DNA of 64,000 nucleotides from Cryptomeria japonica (taxonomy: Eukaryota > Streptophyta > Pinopsida > Cupressales > Cupressaceae), in assembly GCF_030272615.1 (NCBI RefSeq), contig NC_081415.1, positions 263,238,925-263,302,924 on the forward strand, read 5' to 3'. The number at the start of each line of letters is the position of its first letter. Within the stretch, counting starts at the first letter, position 1. Positions 1-13,100 of the stretch are shown one piece after another. A program made the position numbers and the translations under genes. The notes beneath the pieces were generated by a model that was given only the letters and a program-made list of their open reading frames with translations, ran no database searches and had not been told where the DNA came from.

Positions 1-900
1 AAAATTGTCGGGGACCAAGTGCAACTTGCACCCAGTCCTACCAACTTTCCACAAAATTTTTAGGTTCATTAGCTATGATGATATTAGATTGAATCCCAAA
101 GTTACAGTTGATTTCGAGATGTTTTGATATGCGAAATCGGGCCTTAAAGGTCAAAATAGGACATAATTAGGGTTTATGATTTAATGATTTATTGAAGGAA
201 TAAAATGAAAAGGAGCACACTTAGGGTAAAGGGTCCAACTTTATAATGTGTGAAGTGATGAAATATGGATTTAGATTTAATCAAATTAATTAATTAAATG
301 ATAAAGGAGATTAGAAATTTAGGATGAAAAATACACCAAGGTGAGTGCTAAACTAAGTGTGGAATTGTACCACCCTAGAAAGGGTGTACACTTTACGATG
401 CTATATTTAGCCCCCACTTTAGTGGTCATATGATACTATGTGCATATGCAAGATAAAGTACATAAAAGTAAACATTATTTGAAAAAGGATAGTCCATAAG
501 TCATCAAATGAAGCCCCCAGTGGTATCTGCAGTACACAATTAGGAACCGCACCCTACAAAACCACATGTTAGATCACAAAATCACCTAATGCTTACTAAG
601 GAAGGTGATGAAATTTGTAGGTAGCTATATGCCCCCTTGTTTCAGCTTGCTTATTAGTGAGGTGAAATAGGGTATCATGTTTACCACAGGGAATTGTGAT
701 GAAGACCTTGATGAAACATATTCACAACAAGGCTCGACCAAATATCAAAGCACTTTATGGAATAAGTGTGGAGAAAGAGAACAAATTCACAATCTCGACA
801 CCACTGACAACATAAAAATTAGAACTCCCTAGCTCAAGTTATGATAGATTAAGTGAAAAGAGCAAAATTAGGGTTTTTAACTTAAAAATCATAAAAAATG
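1..900 (+). repeat. Dispersed repeat R1, copy 1 (left end outside window)
   Basis: The stretch aligns by eye with 24345-24830 and with 52900-53900. Shared blocks include the start (TTGTCGGGGACC), the tract around 130-250 (ATAGGACATAATTAGGG and TTTATAATGTGTGAAGTGATG) and a later block (CCCCCACTTTAGTGGTCATA, GCATATGCAAGATAAAGTA, TTAGGAACCGCA). All three copies point the same way. Copy 2 lies directly beyond the 5' LTR of the minus-strand Tat element, so R1 may be LTR sequence of that family; this is inference. No coding potential is seen. Confidence 0.75.
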
Positions 901-1176
901 AAAAAGTGCATACCTCATAAATATGAAAGTGACACTTTCATTTTTCACTAATTTACTTTTGGCACTATTCACTACAGAGGAGCCCACACACCAGCCATCA
1001 TGCCTTGATGTTGACCTAAGTGACCCACACAAATGGAGATCTTGAGATAGGTCGTGTTGACTGGTAGATCGCTCGACGAGGTGAGTTGACCTTCTGTTGA
1101 CTTTTCTTGATTGTGTTGGTTTTTGTGTCGATGATGTCAGCATCAAGATCATCCACATGCCCCCCTATCTAGGCAC

Positions 1177-1322
1177 CATGGTCTCTTAGAGTTCCCTGGT
1201 CCTCCCTGGGTGCCCTAGCCCCACAAGGATGCCCTGGGCCTCCCAGGGTGCTCTGGTCCCACCTAGGCACCCCAGTCCTCCCAGGGCGCTCTAGTCCTAG
1301 AGGGGTGCCCTGGTCCCTGATT
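1177..1322. repeat. GC-rich 19-bp minisatellite, about 7 units
   Basis: Units of exactly 19 bp start at 1177, 1196, 1215, 1234, 1253, 1272, 1291 and 1310. They follow a pattern like CTGGTCCTCCCAGGGTGCC with substitutions but no length changes. GC content is far above the surrounding AT-rich DNA. The minus strand is open for about 60 codons here, but the frame only reads the repeat and is not taken as a gene. Confidence 0.85.
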
Positions 1323-1439
1323 GGAGTGATTGAGGGTTGCATGGGATCAGGCATCTAATGTGTAAAATAGATGCATTGATTTTTTTTATTAGATAATGAT
1401 GATCAATGAGTGATTACTGATGATTGGATTGTTTCATTT

Positions 1440-3590
1440 TGTAGGTTCTTCCCAATATATGAGAGCATGCTATCGGCCATACCTTTCGAAGCCTCTAGAG
1501 TCAGATTTTGAGGCTTACACTAGAGGAAAGAGAGTTGCTACATTACGTAGGTCTATGGTATATGATGACCATGCCCACCATCAAGTTCCACCTTGCGATG
1601 ATGATGGTCTTGATGGAGAGATGGGATGTAGATACCTCCACCTTTCTCTTACCTATGGGAGAGATGATGGTCACTCTAGAGGACGTGTACCGGATACTCT
1701 ATCTACCTATTAGAGGAGAGATGCTGAGGTATTGAGTTGATCACAATGATATCAACTATAGGAGGGAGTAGATATACTGCATTGGCAAAGAGATGCCTAG
1801 TGAGACGAAAGGTCACATTATGATCAGTTGGCGTTTACATCTTACCAGTGAGGTACCACTAGTGAGATGGTTGATGATTGCTACCATTGCATTAGTCATG
1901 TGCCCCAATGGGCGTGACACATATATGCACATAGGTCTCACTTATATGGTGAGATCTACGCAGAGACATCATAGGGTATTCTCCTAGGGGTGGAGCATGT
2001 TATCCCACCTCTATCATGACTTAAGTGAGTACATTTTTGGACCGGGATGCAACTTGATGACCTGCACACTATTACAGATTTGGATACTTGAGAACATCAC
2101 ATGCACTAGACCTGTTGGGGTTCCCATTGATTTGGTTCTAGAGCAGCCTAGGGTGTTTGTATATCCTCTTACCCATGAGTGGCGGTTCAGAGACTTGATG
2201 CATTGGAGGTTGACTCTTGACAGATTGATAGCAGAGGTCATCAGAGGGAGAACCTACCACAAGATGTACATGTGGGAAGGTATACATAGGCAGTTGTTTT
2301 GCATGTAGAGGATCCATCTTTTGGAGGGACAGTATAGCTGCATTGTATTCCCATTCTACTTTGACCGAGTCCGACGACTATTTGGGTTTGAGAAATGTAT
2401 CCATACAAATGTTTCTATCTACATTCAACACTCATGTATGACCCCTAGGACAAGAGAATTTCTAATACCTACCAGTGATGAGATTGATATCATAGATTCA
2501 AATGGGTCTAATTGAGATATCACGACTGACTATAGAGATGATGTAGGTGCACACTGGTGGTACATCGCATGGTGGGGTAGGACATACCCTAGAGCTATCT
2601 TTTTGGCAGACTTCCCTAGAGGGAACCCCAGACCATGGAGACATGCGGATGACAAGGAGGACCCTAATACATCCGTGGACCTTGATGAGGAGGACACATA
2701 TGATTAGGCTGATGATGTAGGAAAGTAGGAGTTTGGTGGTGATGGAGATGATCCTGATGCAGGAGAGCCATATCTGGATGGCGATGATGAGGGGGATGGA
2801 GAGGATGAGGATGAGGATGAGTAGGATGAGGATGAGGAGGGTGAGGAGGTTGAGGAGGTTGAGGAGGATGAGTCAGATGTAGTTCCACATCACGCCAGGG
2901 ATGACACCATAGCCTTAGATCCATAGATCATTCCATCGTGAGGGGACAAGGACCTTATAAGGGGTCCTGATTCCAATCCCCATCGTCTCATGCCCACTGT
3001 ACAGATACATTATGAGCATGGAGAGCCTAGCGGGTCCCAGTCACATGAGGTCTCTTTCCATGAGCCCTATTGGTGGGAGGGAGATCTAGGTAAGGTGTTT
3101 TATGATTGTTCAATTTATCCATCTTAATTACTTAGATGTGATGATATAGAATGTTACTGATGAAAACCTCTTTCTATCTCTGCAATTGGCATTTAGGAGT
3201 GGCGCTCCCTTATCCAGAATGCAGTGATAGACATAATCACTACCACACACATTACTAGCTCCTTGGAAATAGTGCGTAGACCTTAGACGAGTGTTGAGTG
3301 GCATGAGGACCGAATCACCCCCTTCTAGGTGGAGTTAGAGGTCTAGCAAGAGAGGGAGATTACTTTGTTAGAGAGATTGCAATAGACAGAGCGTGATCTA
3401 GCAGCAGCTCAGGCAAAGGCAACTACATATCACGGGATCATGATGGATAGGGAGCGTAGGAGCTCTTCGCGGAGTCACTAACATTCCACATCATGATACA
3501 CACCCATTTGTCCACCCCCACAACCAAATCAAGAGGGGATGTCCAGTCACCACCCTCCAATTGTTAGTCATAGGGATAGGAGATGACTAT
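1440..3590 (+). pseudogene. Plant mobile domain (PMD/MAIN-like) transposon-type protein, decayed
   Basis: One frame carries the PMD signature: a rW....tF segment followed at about 1660-1725 by GEMMVTLEDVYRILYLPIRG, the hallmark Gly-Glu-Met...Leu-x-Asp-Val...Leu-Pro-Ile block. The same frame runs from 1508 to about 2940 and is broken by in-frame stops (for example at 1733, 1985, 2306 and 2513). Its C-terminal part is very acidic (about 2690-2880, runs of Asp/Glu). A plausible intron (GTAAGG...TTTAG) spans 3091-3194, followed by a Glu/Gln-rich helical segment to about 3590. PMD proteins occur in plant transposons and in the MAIN family. The stops show that this copy is dead. A PMD protein of a MULE or Ty3 element is likelier than a cellular MAIN gene. 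Confidence 0.6.
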
Positions 3591-3599
3591 GTTGTAGTA

Positions 3600-6440
3600 T
3601 GTGACACTTTTTAATGTACAGAGATATACATGTTATGACACTCATCAATATCTATTTATATTTGCTTACACTTTTATCTCAAACAAGTTATTTTAATTCT
3701 TGAAACAATATATGCATTGCTTTGATTGAAAGTAACATATTTGGTAATGAACATGTATGTCTAATCTAATTTCCATGTGATTTATTTCTCAATGCTTCAT
3801 GATTAAATTGATACATGTGTGATTTAATTAAATTCTACTTTGGTGATGTAGAAGGAAAATGTGTTAAACCTAAGAACTATATGACTAATGTGATTTAATT
3901 AACTCTAATTAAACTCAACATGATATAATCCTACTTAACACATAAGAAACTATATAACATGCTAGCACATATAAAATGTAAATCTATTACAATTTACATA
4001 AATGAATCCAAGGCAAACCATAAACTGAAGAAACATGCTTGTCAAGAATGAAGTAATGTAGATTAAAAAATGCAATATCATTTAATACTACATACTTTAA
4101 AAAAGATATGCTAACATATTATCCAATTTGAAGAAATAAAAGTCACAAGGGGAGAGAATAAACTAGAGAGAGAGAGAGAGAGAGAGAGAGATAAACTAGG
4201 CATAGTATATACGAAGGTGCATAGCATTTATAGGTTCTTTGAGAGGCATAGCTTCCACATCTCCTATCTTGTAAGCACCTATTCCATATACTTTGACAAC
4301 GATGTATTGTCCAAGCCAATTAGGGCTGAATTTTATTTTCTCCTTGTTGTCCTCATTTTTGTTTTCAAAAATGATGGACCATTACATAAAAAATTTATCA
4401 AAAAATAAAAATTTTACACTATGGAACAATTCCTGAGGAAGAATTTTGCTTTGCCCTTGGACTAGCTTAATCCTCGGTCTATCCTCAAACCACATTTCAA
4501 ATTTCATCTCATTTTGGGTTTGTTTGCTATATTTTTCGTTCAATTTTGGGTTTTTTCTTCCTAATTGCAGGTGGTAAATTTTCCTTACGTTGCAAGTTTT
4601 AATGTTTTCCTTTGTTTTAGTCTTTGTAGGGAGGTTTTTAGCTAGTTACAAGTGCACTTTATGAAAAAAGAACTTGCAACTTACTTTTTATTTTCCCCTT
4701 GATGCATTTTGGCTTTTTAAGTCATAATAGGGATTTTTTGGATAAGTTACAAGTTAATTTTAAATTACAAATTTAAAAAGTCACTTGTAATTCTTTTATA
4801 AAGTTCCTATTTTAGTGTTTTTACTTGTAATGGGGATTTTATTCCCCTATTACATGTGTTAAGCTATTAAAACTTTTTAAGGGGATTTTATTTTCCCCTT
4901 ACAAGTTATTATAACTTGTATTTCTCTCTCAAACACCCGATTTTGCCTAGAATGGACATAAAGTGACATTTTATAACTTGCAATTGAGTTTTAAAAACCT
5001 AATTTGCTCCATGAATAAAAATAAAGACATTTTTGAACTTGCTAAAGGGTTTTTAAAACTCAATTTCACCTTGTGGAATGAGAAGTGACATTTTAAACAT
5101 GTAACATGAAGTCAAAAACCCGATTTTCTTTGTTGCATGCAAAATTGAAACTTGTTCTTCATTTCCAATAACCTGACCAGCCAAGAAGGCGGATTTGTTA
5201 AAGATTTGAGCCAAATTTTGTGGATGAATTTTAGGAGGTAAGAGACGTTTTGGATTTTTTCCTATTTTTATGCATTCATGAACATGTCCCACGCCATTTG
5301 GAGGTTCAAATCGTTGGATTTTAATGGAATATGAACATCAAAAAATGAGTTTATTAATGCCCCAATTTTCTTTAAAATTTGTCACCATTTCAACACTCTC
5401 CTAAGTCATTTTTTATTCCTTCACCTAGGCATGGGGTTTGGATAGAGATTCGACCTATTTTCTTGCATCTTCAAACATGTTTTTGCTATTATTCTCCAAA
5501 TCCGAGTTTGGAAAAACGTGGCAAGGGTTTTGGAATTTTTTTCTATTTAAGGGATTGTCTTCTTCATTCAAAGATTGTTTCATCTTTTGAAGAGGCATTT
5601 CAAATTGAAGTAAGGTATGTTTTCTTTTCTTCTTGTTCCATTTTCTCGTCTTTTCATTTTTCCATTCTAGTTGTAATTTGTATATATGTTGGGTTTTCCC
5701 TAAAATCGGTTTTGTGAGAGAGGTTTTCCCCTTTGCAAAGCAATTTGTGAATTGCATTGTTCTTCCTCATTTTCCCTCTTTACTTGTATTCAGGATTTTA
5801 AATCTTGATTACAAGTTAGATGAAAATAATTGATCTTCCCTTATGGTTTAAGACTTTAACCATCTTTTGTTGAAATTCCAAGTTGCAAAGATGAAAAATG
5901 CCCATTCTTCCAAAATCGAGTTTTTTGAACCGGATTGCATGTTGAAATTTCTTCCCATTTTCTTAAAAATGACATTCCCAAAATCTTCCTATTTATATTC
6001 ATACTCATTGCCTATATCCGTACATTCTGTTCACGTCATTTCCCGCGTGTCCAAAACTCATTTTTCACTCATTTCTCCATTTTTCGTTTTACAAGTATAC
6101 TTGCATTCGGGTTTTAAAAATCTGATTGCATGTTCATTCTTCCCTACTTACATACTCGTAAAACTTTCCCCAAGATCCGAAATTGGTCAAAGGCAAGTTT
6201 CCAGCATTCCCATTTATTTCTCATCTTTCTCTCATAAAGTTGTGAAGTGCAAGGGCTAGAGTTCTTCCCATTAGAACAAGGAAAAATGTTAGTTGCAGTT
6301 GATTATGATATTGCCTTAACACTTTTAAGTCTTCATCACAGTATACCAGGTTGTCCTTCAATGTCAGATTTAACATCATCTCCCATTTCAAAGAAGATGA
6401 AGTATAAATATGAAAAGTACCAGAATGAAGTTTTACCTTC
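3600..6440. other. Gene-free AT-rich stretch
   Basis: No supportable coding frame is seen. Between about 4560 and 6200 short motifs recur loosely (ACTTGTAA/TTACAAGT, AAAACCCGATTTT and GACATTTTxAACTTGC types), giving a degenerate, partly palindromic texture. It may be the 5' leader or LTR of the element whose reading frame starts near 6440. I could not find a second copy of the 16331-17401 LTR-like sequence here, so that is unproven. Confidence 0.4.
4165..4191. repeat. (AG)n microsatellite
   Basis: An uninterrupted AG dinucleotide run of about 13 units in AT-rich DNA. Confidence 0.95.
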
Positions 6441-8944
6441 ACAAGTTTCCTCTCCTTCAATCACATCAAGGATACAGAGATAGGGCATGTGGACATGTCA
6501 GAATTCATTAAGAGGGTGGAGGATCCGCAAGATAGTAATATGCAGCGGTTGTTGGATAGCCACATTCATCATGCATCTTATTTTCCAGTGGCTGCCCTAG
6601 AACCTGAATTTGTTCTCGCTTGTGCTCACCACTTTGACAAGGAGATGAGAACCATTAGAAATGATGATGGTGAGGCAATAATCCACCATGATGTGGATAC
6701 TATTGTGAAAGTCTTCAGAATACCACCAACACCTATTTGTATGGAAATTTCAAAGGTAGTGCAGTTGAGTACTATGCCAAGAGAGAAAAGGACTACAAAT
6801 GCCACATTAATAGGTGGGTTCATGAGCCATGAGTCACCTTCACGAGGTGGACTAAGTTGTACAGTTGTGACTTTAAGTGAGAAATTGGAGACATCATTAC
6901 TCTCCTCAGCAGGACAATGGGTCTTGAGCACTCTAATATGTTTGAGCCCTAGATGTATTAGTTTACCATGTTCATAAGGCAGTCCCATCATATATCATTG
7001 GGAGAGATTATCAGTGATGCTTTGTGTGAAAAACTTGCAACAGTCCCTACTACCATGACTTTCTACATGAATTCATACTTAGTGTATTTAGCAACATCAC
7101 TCAAACATTTCCCTGGTCTTTCTACCAAGGGTGATCACTCGCTTATACCTGTGTGGGAATATTATGATCAGCTGCCTTTGAGACCTAGCAGATTACATTT
7201 CAGAAGGGTTCAAGATGCATTATTTGGTTACTTCATGTGCTAGTTTGAAAAGACTCTAAAGAACAGAAGGGTGTCAGATGAAGCATGGAAAAGGGTGAAT
7301 AAGTATGGGTGCTTGTTTCTTCAATTCCCAACTTTCACTTATGTAAGAGTTGCATGCTACAGTGGGCATACATACTTTCTTCCTAGATACCTAACCGATA
7401 AGGTCATTCTTATGGAGTTGGGAAGATAAATCATGGTTGTGCACACTCATCAATTTGTCAAACATAAGGTTGGAATGGGGATTTCTACAACTAACCCATT
7501 GAAGGTTGGTCAATATTCTCTTGTCACATCCGTCAAAGACAAATCTATGGAGATTGAGATGTAGGAGGTTAAACTCAAAAGGTTCAAGTCAAGGGCAGAT
7601 TTTGACTACCGGGGTATGAAGGAAAAGATCAAAAATCCCTTTGTACATGTCCATTGTATTGAGGATAGCTGGGTAGATCTCTGTACAGAAATTGAGATTC
7701 TCAAGATGGACTACTGGAGGCTTACTGTTGAGCAGGTTATTAATCTGAACCTGGTGGACATTCTGCAAAGAATGATTAATGATGGTAATGTGCTTGATCC
7801 AAAGTTTGTCTCATGAAGGGTTGAGGAAGCCCCACTTCCTTTAATCCAATGGTCACATAAAGAATGCACTTTCATTCTTGAAAGATTTTAGCCTATCTCA
7901 GCTAACACCAACACTTGGCTAAAAGTTAATAGTGTTAGACTCATCAAGATCAAGATAGGAAAAGAAGATGACTCTATAGGGCCTCTTGGATGTAAGTCTA
8001 AGATTCAGATTGACAACAAGGGAGCTGCATCATCTTCGGGCACTAGGATCAAATTGTGGGCTATTCGGGCAATAGTACTTCCTCCTAAGGAGGTGATAGT
8101 TTGCGGAAAAGAAAAATCCCAGATTCACATTCATGTGATTGATCCTAATAATCCAGAGGAAGAACAACAATCCAATGATGCTCCTAAATCACTGACCTCG
8201 AAGTCACCTCATGAGATTCCCTCCTCAGTTTCCATGGAGCTACCTCTATCTCCTCCTAAAATAATAGTGGAGGAGTCTCTTCAGAATTTCATTCCTATTC
8301 CAACAGTTGAGCCACCTCTTGATCATCAATAAGAGAGTTTGTTGGAAATCCTTGAGGATACTCTTGCATATATCCATTTGTCAGAGATTGATACCTCTAC
8401 TTCTGGCTTTGAAGAATTTATGAGGCAATCTTCATGCCCTTTGGTTAGCAAGAAAACCATGGTTGCCATCCAAACAAATACTCCTCCCAAGGTGACCACG
8501 ACTGTTCAAACAGAAACTGCTTCTCCTTTGTCTTTGATAGCTACTAGAGGAGAACTAGTCATTTTACCTCCATGGCTTAGTTCTTTTACCCCAAAGAGGA
8601 AGAAGCATGAAATCTCTCTTGATGTCTTTTTTTATCAGCAACTCAAGTATTCTAGGCCGAAGGTTTCTAAAAAAGCCAAGACAATCTCAAGAGTAACTGT
8701 TGATAGAAACAAGATGACTACACAGGGAAATACAAGCTATTGATTATAGGGTTATAAGGATAAAATTGGGTAAAAAAACACATGAATTGGTCAAGCATGA
8801 TGCCCAACAATCCGTAGCTTCACTAGTACAACAGTATGATGAACTTCTAGCAAAGAAAGACAAGATAGAAGAGGAGAATAGGCAATGTGTTGCAGTTGTT
8901 CATAAAATTAAAAAACATGCTAGTGAAGGGAGTAATCCTACAAG
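6440..8944 (+). pseudogene. Retroelement-type accessory ORF, N-terminal part (head and linker)
   Basis: A long decayed frame begins before 6495 (readable through HIKDTEIGHVDMSEFIKRV) and continues in three frames: frame 0 to about 6900, frame 2 at 6968-8740, frame 0 again at 8766-8944. At least two frameshifts and several stops interrupt it. The first ~450 codons look globular, with a segment (IHHDVDTIVKVFRIPP) resembling the helical core of plant transposon/PMD-type proteins. Codons around 8100-8600 form a Pro/Ser/Thr-rich linker with KVTTTVQTETASP. From 8766 the chain becomes charged and helical. Reading is cut at 8944 by insertion of another element and resumes at 15573. No polymerase, protease or integrase motif is present. 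Function is unknown; a non-autonomous retroelement ORF is the likeliest reading. Confidence 0.55.
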
Positions 8945-9712
8945 TGTTAGGATTCCCAAAGATACTGAGAGGGGGGGTGAATTAGTATCTGACTGGTAAA
9001 ATAATTTTCTTGAATTATAACATGAAAAGCATTTCAAAATTAATGTAGTAAATAAGAACAACAACCACAACATGAAAAGTACACCATAACATAGTATTTT
9101 TAACAAGGAAACCTGGCGTGCGAAAAACCTCGGTGGGATTTGTGACCCACAATATTCGCTTACTGGCCAATAAGAGAATATTATTGTTTACAATAGGGGC
9201 CTGCACATGTAGGAAGGCTAAGTGCCTAGAGCTCACTGCTCAGTTACAAAAGAAGTCTCACTGACTTACAAAAATTGATTATACAAATCCAATGTCATGT
9301 ACTGCTTCAGATCAACATCTACTATGCCTGGTTCAATACCGGTTTAAGCTCTACAATATACATAAACCCTTATTCAATATCTGCCTTAAAATTTGCATAT
9401 TAGGTCTGCATTAATCCTTTATCCATCTATATCACCTAAATGTTCTACAATGATCTCATACTTATATGAGCCATATTACAATCTGCCAAGTTGGCTTACA
9501 AAAGATTTTACAATTAATTACAAAATATATTTACACAAAATTCCTATCGGTCAGGGTGTCGGTAATCTTCCTTTTTGGTGTCGGTGATCTGTATGTCGGT
9601 GTAGAGTATGTCAGTGTCTATGCCTGCCGATATCATATGATTGTAGGGTTACCATCAATGACAATACTTTCAATCACCTATAATTTCTCATTGGAGTGTG
9701 CATTTTCTAACA
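8945..9712 (-). repeat. 3' LTR of the 8945-15572 element
   Basis: It aligns over its full length with 14784-15572 and begins and ends with the inverted hexamer TGTTAG/CTAACA. It lacks about 20 bp near its left part (around ACTGTGTACCGGTAAAC) that the other LTR keeps. Several substitutions separate the two LTRs, so the insertion is not recent. Confidence 0.9.
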
Positions 9713-9713
9713 A

Positions 9714-9897
9714 TCTCCCCCTTTGACATTGATGGCAACACTCATGAGAAAAATCCAAAAGTGTCCAAAAATGTTGTCCAAAAAGAATCTGCCAAAATAT
9801 CCTACCAAAATTGTGTAAACAAAAATGTATGCTCCCCCTGAGTTGATGATGTCTTTGTTCTTATCATTTTTCTCATTTTCACTACTCCCCCTTTGAC
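9714..9897 (-). promoter_or_regulatory. Multiple polypurine tracts next to the 3' LTR
   Basis: On the minus strand three G5 purine tracts occur within 185 bp: 9714-9727 (CAAAGGGGGAGAT, abutting the LTR), 9831-9840 (CAGGGGGAGC) and 9884-9897 (a second GTCAAAGGGGGAG). Clusters of PPT-like motifs upstream of the 3' LTR are a known Sirevirus trait. The LTR-proximal tract is the natural plus-strand primer site. Confidence 0.7.
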
Positions 9898-10121
9898 ATC
9901 AATGACAAAGGTTGTTATTCACTATCAGTGGAGTGTGGTTCCTGCCTAGATCCTTGTAACTAGTGGGTTACAATCTAGAAAAGATCTACCAATACAAAAT
10001 GTAGACTATCGTTGAACCTTTTGTTATCTTTTAATGTCACTTTAGTTCTCTGAGTTGTACCGGTGAGTATGTGCATTTTCTCTTCCGATGTCTTAAGTCT
10101 AGGAACCAGAGCCTCAGAAAT

Positions 10122-13100
10122 TTATTTTCTCAAAGAAATGAGGTAATCTAGTTTAGGACCTAGTTTGCATTTTAAATCCTTTGCCTTAACCTTTATCTTT
10201 TCTTTATCTTTTTCTAACTTCTCAATTTTCACCTCAAGATCTACAATGTTCTTTTCAATTTTCAAAAATGAATCTGATGTTCCTATTAAATTGTCAGCAA
10301 TATTGTTGATTTCTTCTTGTACTTTGCTGATCTCTGAATCTATGTCCTCGATCAAAATATTAGTTTTGCAGGTATCTTTGTATAGTTTCTTGAAATCCAA
10401 AATTGTTTCTCCTAGTGCCGGTAATAAGGTTTCCATTTGTTCCTTATTCTTCTTCATTATTTCCTCAAAGAATTTTTCTTTCTCCTTGTTCATTTTCTCC
10501 TTGAATGTGTTTTCATTTATCTGGTCCAATGTAATTAGATTGCTGGTTATATACTTAGACAATGTGTCTAATTTGGTAAAAGAATCTTTAATATCTATGT
10601 TACACTTTGGAGATATCATTTTCAAAATTGGTAATAAGTCATCTATAGCCTTGTAAGCTTGTGCATTACACTCTGTGATTTTCTTTATTGAGTCCAAGAG
10701 TACCTCTGTCACATTTGTAGGCCAAAATTCGGTCATTGATGTGCCAGATGACTATCCAACTATCCTCACAATCTGTAGACCGTCGGTTGTAGTGATAGCA
10801 TTGCTTTCCTCTTTCTCAGGAGGATTTGTTTGAGTTTGCATTTTCACTACCAAAGGTTTGAGTTTTTCAGATGAAGGTGGCACTATCTCTGTTTGAACCT
10901 GTACCTCAACCTTTTTCTATTCTGGTTTCTCAACCTGTGCTTCAATGGGTTTCTCTGTGCTCTCAACTGCTAGTTTTTCTGATGTAGTCTCGGTATGCAC
11001 TATCGGTTTCTCTGTATTTACCTTTGCACTGTCTACTACCGGTGACTCAGTTTGTTTTTAGTTTTTATGGTTGTTGGTGGCTCAGTAGATGCAACAGTAT
11101 GCACATCTGTCTTCTCTGTTTATTCCTTATCTACCACAATATTTACCTCCTGGGTGTCTATGTTCATAGTGTACAAAATTTTATACTCGAGATTTGTATC
11201 CTCTTGAGGAGTCTCCATACTCTCTGTTGTCGATTGTGTGTCAACGGTTTCTACTGGTAGAGTATCAGAAGGAGGTGGGGACAAGTTATCAGTTATTTTT
11301 AGGCTTGGAGGTCCATCTACCTTACCTTTCCCTTTATCCCTATCCTTTTGGTAGACTCTGATGGTCTTAGGTCTTTTAAGTTCTTCCTGTTTCTCTTTTT
11401 CAACAAAGAATATGTCCCATTGATCTGCAGTTTCTTCAAAAATTTAATTTAGTCTGCCTGCCATCAGTGCTACATGTCGGTGACTGGTTGAAAATATTGT
11501 CTGGTTGGCCTCACTAATTAATTAATCTATCTCTTCAGTAGAGTTCACTGGGTGAATTGCAAGCAATTTTTTTATTTTTATCTTTTTGTCTAGCTCAACA
11601 ATAGCTACCCTTCTAGCTTCTAGTCTCCTATATAAATCATTGGGAATTTCATCAATAATTTCCATCAAAAATTTCTTGTATATGTCCAAGTGTAAGATTA
11701 CACTATTATCTACACTTTCTTTATCATCATTGGAAAGTGTGTTATACAGTTTGCTAATATTTTTCAATTTCCCATCCTCTGTTATTTCACTTAGAAGTTT
11801 GTCCAGTGGAGCGATATCCTATTTTACCTTCTTTTTATTTGGAGTTAACTTCTTAACTGGAGGCCTAACTACCTGTTGCTTTTGTCTTGTTCTCATAGGT
11901 GTAGGTGAGGGTGTCGATGAGGTTTTTCTTTTCCTTTCTATCCTTTTGAATACCATCAGCATTTCACTATCAGAAGAAGTTGCAACTAGTGAAAGTTGAG
12001 CTTTTGTTTGAAGTCCTTCTAGCTCACTTTCCTTGATACCAATTTTGCTTAGTACATCTTCTTTGATAGCTTTCGCTTGTCTTGAGTCTTTCCTTACTAT
12101 TTGCTCAGTCTTCTTGACTCTTTTCTAAGACTGAATACCACTCTCAATTGTTTCTGCATTGCCAAAGATTTTCTTAGAGGGTTCCTTTGGTGCTTCAAGG
12201 AGGGATTTTGCATAAGTTTCAATGATATTATCATCTATTTCATATCCCATTTCAGTTACCCAGATAGTCCTAGGGACAATTTCCTCCATCCATATTTCAT
12301 CTTTCTTAATTACAAAACATATTTCCTTTTGATATTTATCTACAATTGCCTGAGATAGCCTTATTCTTGTCTTCATTCAAGCCTTCAGTGCTTGAAAATG
12401 TTCATTTATATTTTTCTCTCTGTCTTCTCCCATGTTGTTTAATGTGTCTAATAGTTGCTTTCCTACTGGTATATCAAAGTCAAAGTCTTTCCTACCAATA
12501 CTAGGTACTTCCTTAGTAATGTACAACATCAAACATACAAGCAAATTTCCAAATCTGAAAGTTCCCTTCTTATCTCCTTTGATCTTCTTCAGATTGTCTA
12601 TAAATTCATCTTTAAGCTATTCACACACATCTATTCTTGCATTGTCATTAACCATGTCATATGCACTTTTAATACATAGGCTAGATACTGAGTTTAACCT
12701 ATTAGCATGTATAGCCTTATAGCCAAGGATCATACTGACAAATCTAACATTTATGTACTTTACATCATTGACTCTTAGAGACCTTTTGTCAAATGTTGCG
12801 TCGGTTAAGCTCATTACTGTGTCATTTGAGACCTTTTTAGTTATATCAAACCTGCTGCCAGCGGAAGGTAACCCTATCACTACCCTAACTACTTCTTTGG
12901 TAATCTTATGGATGGAATCCAACCAAAATAATTCTCCATGGACTCTGCTTAGGACTATTCTTATCACATCTTTAGGAAATTTAGGAATGCTAAGAATATC
13001 CACAAAACCTAGGGTTTCTACTACCTTGTGTTCCGGTTTGATATTCACATTTACATCACAAATCACAGTCCTATACATGTTTTTGATTTCATCATCTCCT

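Noticed and set aside
1169-1354. Minus-strand open frame of about 60 codons rich in Pro, Gly and Arg
   Set aside because: It reads straight through the 19-bp minisatellite; its pattern comes from the repeat.
2664-2924. Minus-strand His/Pro-rich open frame
   Set aside because: It is the complement of the Asp/Glu-rich tail of the PMD-like pseudogene.
10165-10656. Plus-strand Ser/Phe-rich open frame of 163 codons
   Set aside because: Antisense shadow of the coiled-coil end of the minus-strand second ORF.
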